A stretch of 9,044 nt of DNA from Chloroflexota bacterium (GTDB lineage: Bacteria; Chloroflexota; Ktedonobacteria; Ktedonobacterales; Ktedonobacteraceae), in contig VBHV01000130.1 of the NCBI GenBank assembly GCA_005881995.1, forward strand, positions 1-9,044, read 5' to 3'. Positions 6,486-9,044 of this stretch are shown here, piece after piece. The notes under the pieces were generated by a model. The model ran no database searches and was not told the origin of the DNA. It was given only the letters and a program-made list of their open reading frames with translations. Numbering within the stretch: the stretch's first letter is position 1; each line of letters begins with the position of its first letter. The position numbers and the translations under genes are program-made.

Positions 6486-7976
6486 ATGGTACCATTGGGA
6501 AATCATCAAGTTGAGGGCTTCGCCCAAATTCGTGTTATCGGCGTTGGAGGGGGCGGCAGCAATGCGGTCAACCGCATGATCCAGGCCAACATGATGGGTA
6601 TCGAGTTTATCGCGGTAAACACCGATGCCCAGGCCTTGCTGTTGACCGATTCGCCGCATCGAATCCGCATCGGCGACAAACTCACGCGTGGCCTCGGTGC
6701 GGGCGGCAACCCCAGTGTCGGGTGTAAGGCCGCCGAAGAGAATGCCGAAGAACTCTATGAAGCCCTCAAAGGCTCCGACATGGTCTTCATCACTGCAGGC
6801 ATGGGCGGAGGCACCGGCACAGGCGCAAGCCCCGTTGTCGCTCAGATTGCGCGTGAACTGGGCGCGTTGACGGTGGGCGTCGTTACCAAGCCGTTCACCT
6901 TCGAGGGCAATAAACGCCGCATGGCTGCCGAGGAGGGCATCAGTAACCTCAAACAGCATGTTGACACGCTGATTACCGTCCCCAACGATCGACTGTTGCA
7001 GGTCGCCGACAAGAAAATGCCCCTCAAAGAGGCATTCCGACTGGCCGATGATGTCCTGCGCCAGGGCATCCAGGGCATCAGCGACCTGATTACCGTCCCC
7101 GGCCTGATCAACCTGGACTTCGCGGACGTGAAGACCATCATGTCGGCGGCAGGTTCTGCGTTGATGGCGATTGGCGAAGCCAGCGGCGAATCACGCGCTA
7201 TCGATGCAGCGCACCTGGCAATTGCCAGTCCCCTGCTCGACATCGATATCAATGGCGCGCGCGGTGTGCTGTTCAATATCACCGGTGGCATGGACCTGAC
7301 ACTGTACGAAGTCAACGAGGCGGCTGACATCATCAGCAAGGCGGCGCACCAGGAGGCCAATATCATCTTTGGTGCGGTGCAAGATCCGGTCTACGAAGGC
7401 AAAGTCAAGATCACCGTCATCGCTACCGGCTTCGATGGGCGCACACCCGTCGGGACGACACAGCAGGGCCGTATGGATTACAACCGCAGCATGTTCTACC
7501 AGGCGGCTCCTTCTGTCAACGCCAATGGAGCGCCGCGCCAGCAACCGGCCGTCCCTCCGGGTTACAGCTCGATGCCTGTCACTCCGCCGCCCATGAATAA
7601 CATTGCCCGGCGTCCAACAGGTCCGATGCCAGCTGCAGCGCGTCCTGCGCCGCCTGTTCCAGTCATGCAGGAACCAGCGCGCCAGCCCATCATGCGCAAT
7701 GATGGAAGACACGATATGCGCAGCGACGTTCGCAGTGATGGCTTCGACCTGGACGACGAAGCAGACGAGATGGAAAGGCATGTGCCACCGGTGCCACAGC
7801 CAAGACTGCCCGTACCAGAGCCAGAGGCGCAGCCCGCGCAGCGTCCCGCCTCGGATTCGCGCCAGCAACGCCCTATCCGCCGCATGGACCCGAAGGCGCT
7901 CGACTTTCCACGCGGCACCCGCAACGCCCCTCCAGGCGATGTGATCGATATTCCAGCGTTCCTACGCAAGCGGTAA
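6486..7976 (+). CDS. ftsZ: Cell division GTPase FtsZ
   Basis: FtsZ is the tubulin-like GTPase that polymerises into the division ring. In its 496 residues, the nucleotide-binding start [13 protein letters not shown] (19-31), the tubulin signature GGGTGTG (107-113), the NKRR segment (142-145) and the T7 synergy loop [11 protein letters not shown] (209-219), which completes the partner's active site, are all intact. The globular domain ends near residue 320. A Pro/Arg/Gln-rich disordered linker of about 165 residues follows, with a basic and Asp-rich patch (404-419) and an acidic patch (421-430). The last residues [12 protein letters not shown] (485-496) are the conserved C-terminal peptide that binds FtsA, SepF or similar partners, plus the basic tail. 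The linker is longer than the roughly 50 residues in E. coli or B. subtilis, which accounts for the large size. AAGGAGG at 6472-6478 lies 7 bases before the ATG, a strong site. Confidence 0.98.
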   Translation: MVPLGNHQVEGFAQIRVIGVGGGGSNAVNRMIQANMMGIEFIAVNTDAQALLLTDSPHRIRIGDKLTRGLGAGGNPSVGCKAAEENAEELYEALKGSDMVFITAGMGGGTGTGASPVVAQIARELGALTVGVVTKPFTFEGNKRRMAAEEGISNLKQHVDTLITVPNDRLLQVADKKMPLKEAFRLADDVLRQGIQGISDLITVPGLINLDFADVKTIMSAAGSALMAIGEASGESRAIDAAHLAIASPLLDIDINGARGVLFNITGGMDLTLYEVNEAADIISKAAHQEANIIFGAVQDPVYEGKVKITVIATGFDGRTPVGTTQQGRMDYNRSMFYQAAPSVNANGAPRQQPAVPPGYSSMPVTPPPMNNIARRPTGPMPAAARPAPPVPVMQEPARQPIMRNDGRHDMRSDVRSDGFDLDDEADEMERHVPPVPQPRLPVPEPEAQPAQRPASDSRQQRPIRRMDPKALDFPRGTRNAPPGDVIDIPAFLRKR

Positions 7977-8004
7977 GAAAAGTTATGTGTTTGCTGTAAA
8001 ATAC

Positions 8005-8035
8005 GACAATGACCACTTTCGCAGTGGTCATTGTC
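8005..8035. terminator. Strong hairpin between convergent genes, probable bidirectional terminator
   Basis: GACAATGACCACT (8005-8017) and its exact reverse complement (8023-8035) form a 13-bp stem with a 5-base loop. It is 28 bases after the ftsZ stop and 30 bases beyond the stop of the convergent gene. On the - strand it is followed by GTATTTTAC, a short U-run. On the + strand the tail TATATCTC is less U-rich. Position and stem strength make termination the likely role, with the better tail serving the - strand gene. Confidence 0.75.
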
Positions 8036-8065
8036 TATATCTCAATCTCGAACCTAAAGATATTG

Positions 8066-8905
8066 CTATATACGCGCTATCCTGTTCGAAGTTTTACCAA
8101 GGTTCCCCGGAATATCCTTATTCAAACCGATATGGTTAATCACCACGCGTGCACCCGGTATTCCAGTGATTTCCCGTTCCAGCATGTACTTCATCTCTGG
8201 CGTCGGAACCTCACCATACAGGCTCACGATGTAGTTTTCGACCAGCGCAGAAATGTCTTTCGCACCTTCCAGTTTACCGGAAGCTCTCAGCTTATCGATC
8301 GTGCGATTGACGGCATTCAAAAGCTCATCTTCGGCCACGAGGAAGTTCATCACATCAAGCACGCCCGGCATCTCGCGTAAAGCTCCCTCAACTGCCTCTT
8401 TTTGGGCCTCCAGTTCAACCTTACCGTACAACGACAAAACAACTCCTTCACGCTCGATAAACACCTTGACGGGATGCGCACTCCACGCAGTACTGCTTAC
8501 CGTGACAGTCCTATCCACCGTGTCCTCAGCCTCGCGCAGCGCAATCTCTCCCAGCATAGTTGGTTTACCGGTGATCGCGGCCTCAGCATATGACGTCGAG
8601 TACCCACCTGGCTTCACTGTCGGCGTTTTAGGCGCCATCGGGTCTTCCAATGCCCAACCCATTATGCCAATGAGCACTAACGGAAGGCCAATAATCGTAA
8701 TCCAGGGGTTGCTATTGATGAATAGAAAGCCGCCAATGGTTATCAGAAGTGCTACACCCAAAAAAACTGGCCAGAAACTAGGTCCGGGCAGGTGAATGTG
8801 GCCTTCTTCACCCTGAGCGTCTTCTTCCTCCTGCTCTCCAGTAATTGGCTCTGCCAATTCCATTTCGTCCCCAGTAACAGTTGTGTTTTGAAGAGGAGTA
8901 TTCAT
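8066..8905 (-). CDS. Membrane protein with tandem BON-like domains
   Basis: This 279-residue protein has an acidic N-terminus (EEEDAQGEE, 26-34), then LPGPSFWP leading into two close membrane helices (about 45-64 and 67-85), then a soluble region. The helix pair with PSFWP and a GW at the end resembles the short subunit IV-like or C-terminal membrane segment of bacterial cytochrome c oxidases (inference). The soluble part has two related units of BON type. VVLSLYGKV with a following helix and MPGVLDVMNFL (155-189) parallels YIVSLYGEV with a helix and IPGARVVINHI (225-259). BON domains are thought to bind lipids or to attach proteins to membranes. Because both ends of the hairpin lie on the same side, the acidic tail and BON units share a compartment. 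Start ATG at 8905 has only a weak purine-rich site (GAAAGCGAG); an internal ATG at residue 15 is possible. The biological role is unknown, and it is convergent to and probably independent of the dcw genes. Confidence 0.8.
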   Translation of the reverse strand: MNTPLQNTTVTGDEMELAEPITGEQEEEDAQGEEGHIHLPGPSFWPVFLGVALLITIGGFLFINSNPWITIIGLPLVLIGIMGWALEDPMAPKTPTVKPGGYSTSYAEAAITGKPTMLGEIALREAEDTVDRTVTVSSTAWSAHPVKVFIEREGVVLSLYGKVELEAQKEAVEGALREMPGVLDVMNFLVAEDELLNAVNRTIDKLRASGKLEGAKDISALVENYIVSLYGEVPTPEMKYMLEREITGIPGARVVINHIGLNKDIPGNLGKTSNRIARI

Positions 8906-8948
8906 GAGTTCTCGCTTTCATTCGAGAATAACTTACGACCCAGCGGCA

Positions 8949-8965
8949 TACTGTTTTCAACAGTA
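8949..8965. repeat. Small perfect hairpin upstream of the BON-domain gene
   Basis: TACTGTT (8949-8955) pairs with AACAGTA (8959-8965) around TTC. It lies 44 bases upstream of the - strand start codon and just downstream of the candidate promoter, where an operator or 5' UTR stem would be expected. On the + strand it is followed by CCCTTTTT, so it could also act as a weak terminator for transcription rightward, though no + strand gene ends here. Confidence 0.4.
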
Positions 8966-8976
8966 CCCTTTTTATA

Positions 8977-9005
8977 AGAATAGCAGGTATATGCCTATCT
9001 TGCAA
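8977..9005 (-). promoter_or_regulatory. Candidate promoter of the BON-domain gene
   Basis: Read on the - strand, TTGCAA (9005-9000) and TATTCT (8982-8977) are separated by 17 bases, and each matches the sigma-70 consensus at 4 of 6 positions. Transcription would start near 8970, giving a leader of about 65 bases that contains the hairpin at 8949-8965. The rest of the region up to the window end holds no gene I can support. Confidence 0.35.
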
Positions 9006-9044
9006 GACCTCGGAGCAGCTCATCAACCACACCTGGCACCATTT

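Noticed and set aside
7191..7868. 225-residue antisense ORF within ftsZ
   Set aside because: It is a shadow of the GC-rich ftsZ frame: Arg- and His-rich, with no motifs and no ribosome site of note.
8253..8795. 180-residue + strand ORF opposite the BON-domain gene
   Set aside because: It is antisense to a gene with clear helices and repeats and has Ser-rich shadow composition.
8808..9032. 74-residue - strand ORF running to the window's right end
   Set aside because: It overlaps the 5' end of the BON-domain gene in another frame and crosses its likely promoter. The product shows no family motif.
1..9044. CRISPR array, tRNA, rRNA, insertion sequence or phage genes
   Set aside because: No regularly spaced direct repeats, cloverleaf-like sequence, transposase or phage motifs were seen on either strand.

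Overview
This window is a stretch of bacterial chromosome carrying a compact division and cell-wall (dcw) cluster: an Arg-rich leader ORF, then ftsW, murG, murB, ftsQ, ftsA and ftsZ, all on the + strand. A strong hairpin closes it, and one convergent gene follows on the - strand, encoding a two-helix membrane protein with two BON-like repeats. No RNA gene, CRISPR array, insertion sequence or phage gene is visible. GC content is intermediate to moderately high. The gene order, the short (Gram-positive-like) MurB, the variant MurG motifs and the scattered short palindromic repeats would fit a Chloroflexota bacterium, perhaps of the Ktedonobacteria. That placement is inference from general resemblance, not a search result.

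Layout. Bases 1-160 are non-coding and hold three hairpin-forming palindromes and a possible -10 element. Bases 161-607 encode a polar, basic 148-residue protein of unknown function. It is in the same reading frame as ftsW and is separated from it by one TAA and one further codon. ftsW (611-1795), murG (1798-2928), murB (2925-3962) and ftsQ (3959-5122) are packed with gaps of 2-3 bases or ATGA overlaps, which implies one translationally coupled transcript. A 107-base gap with two more hairpins separates ftsQ from ftsA (5230-6462). ftsZ follows after 23 bases. Both ftsA and ftsZ have strong Shine-Dalgarno sequences, as expected for proteins needed in larger amounts. A perfect 13-bp hairpin at 8005-8035 lies between the convergent 3' ends.

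How the genes work together. MurB makes UDP-MurNAc, MurG completes lipid II on the inner membrane face, and FtsW polymerises lipid II at the septum. FtsQ is the bitopic divisome scaffold with a POTRA domain. FtsA tethers FtsZ to the membrane through a C-terminal amphipathic helix. FtsZ forms the ring. Compared with the common order ftsW-murG-murC-murB-ddl-ftsQ-ftsA-ftsZ, murC and ddl are not present here.

Most unusual points: (1) the leader ORF reads in frame into ftsW through a single stop codon; (2) one 26-base palindromic repeat occurs both just upstream of the leader ORF and inside its coding sequence, 300 bases apart, 24 of 26 bases identical; (3) another repeat-like palindrome lies inside the long disordered cytoplasmic extension of ftsQ; (4) the convergent gene joins an oxidase-subunit-like transmembrane hairpin to tandem BON-like repeats. 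I did not find an obviously new multi-gene system; the rest is core cell-division machinery.
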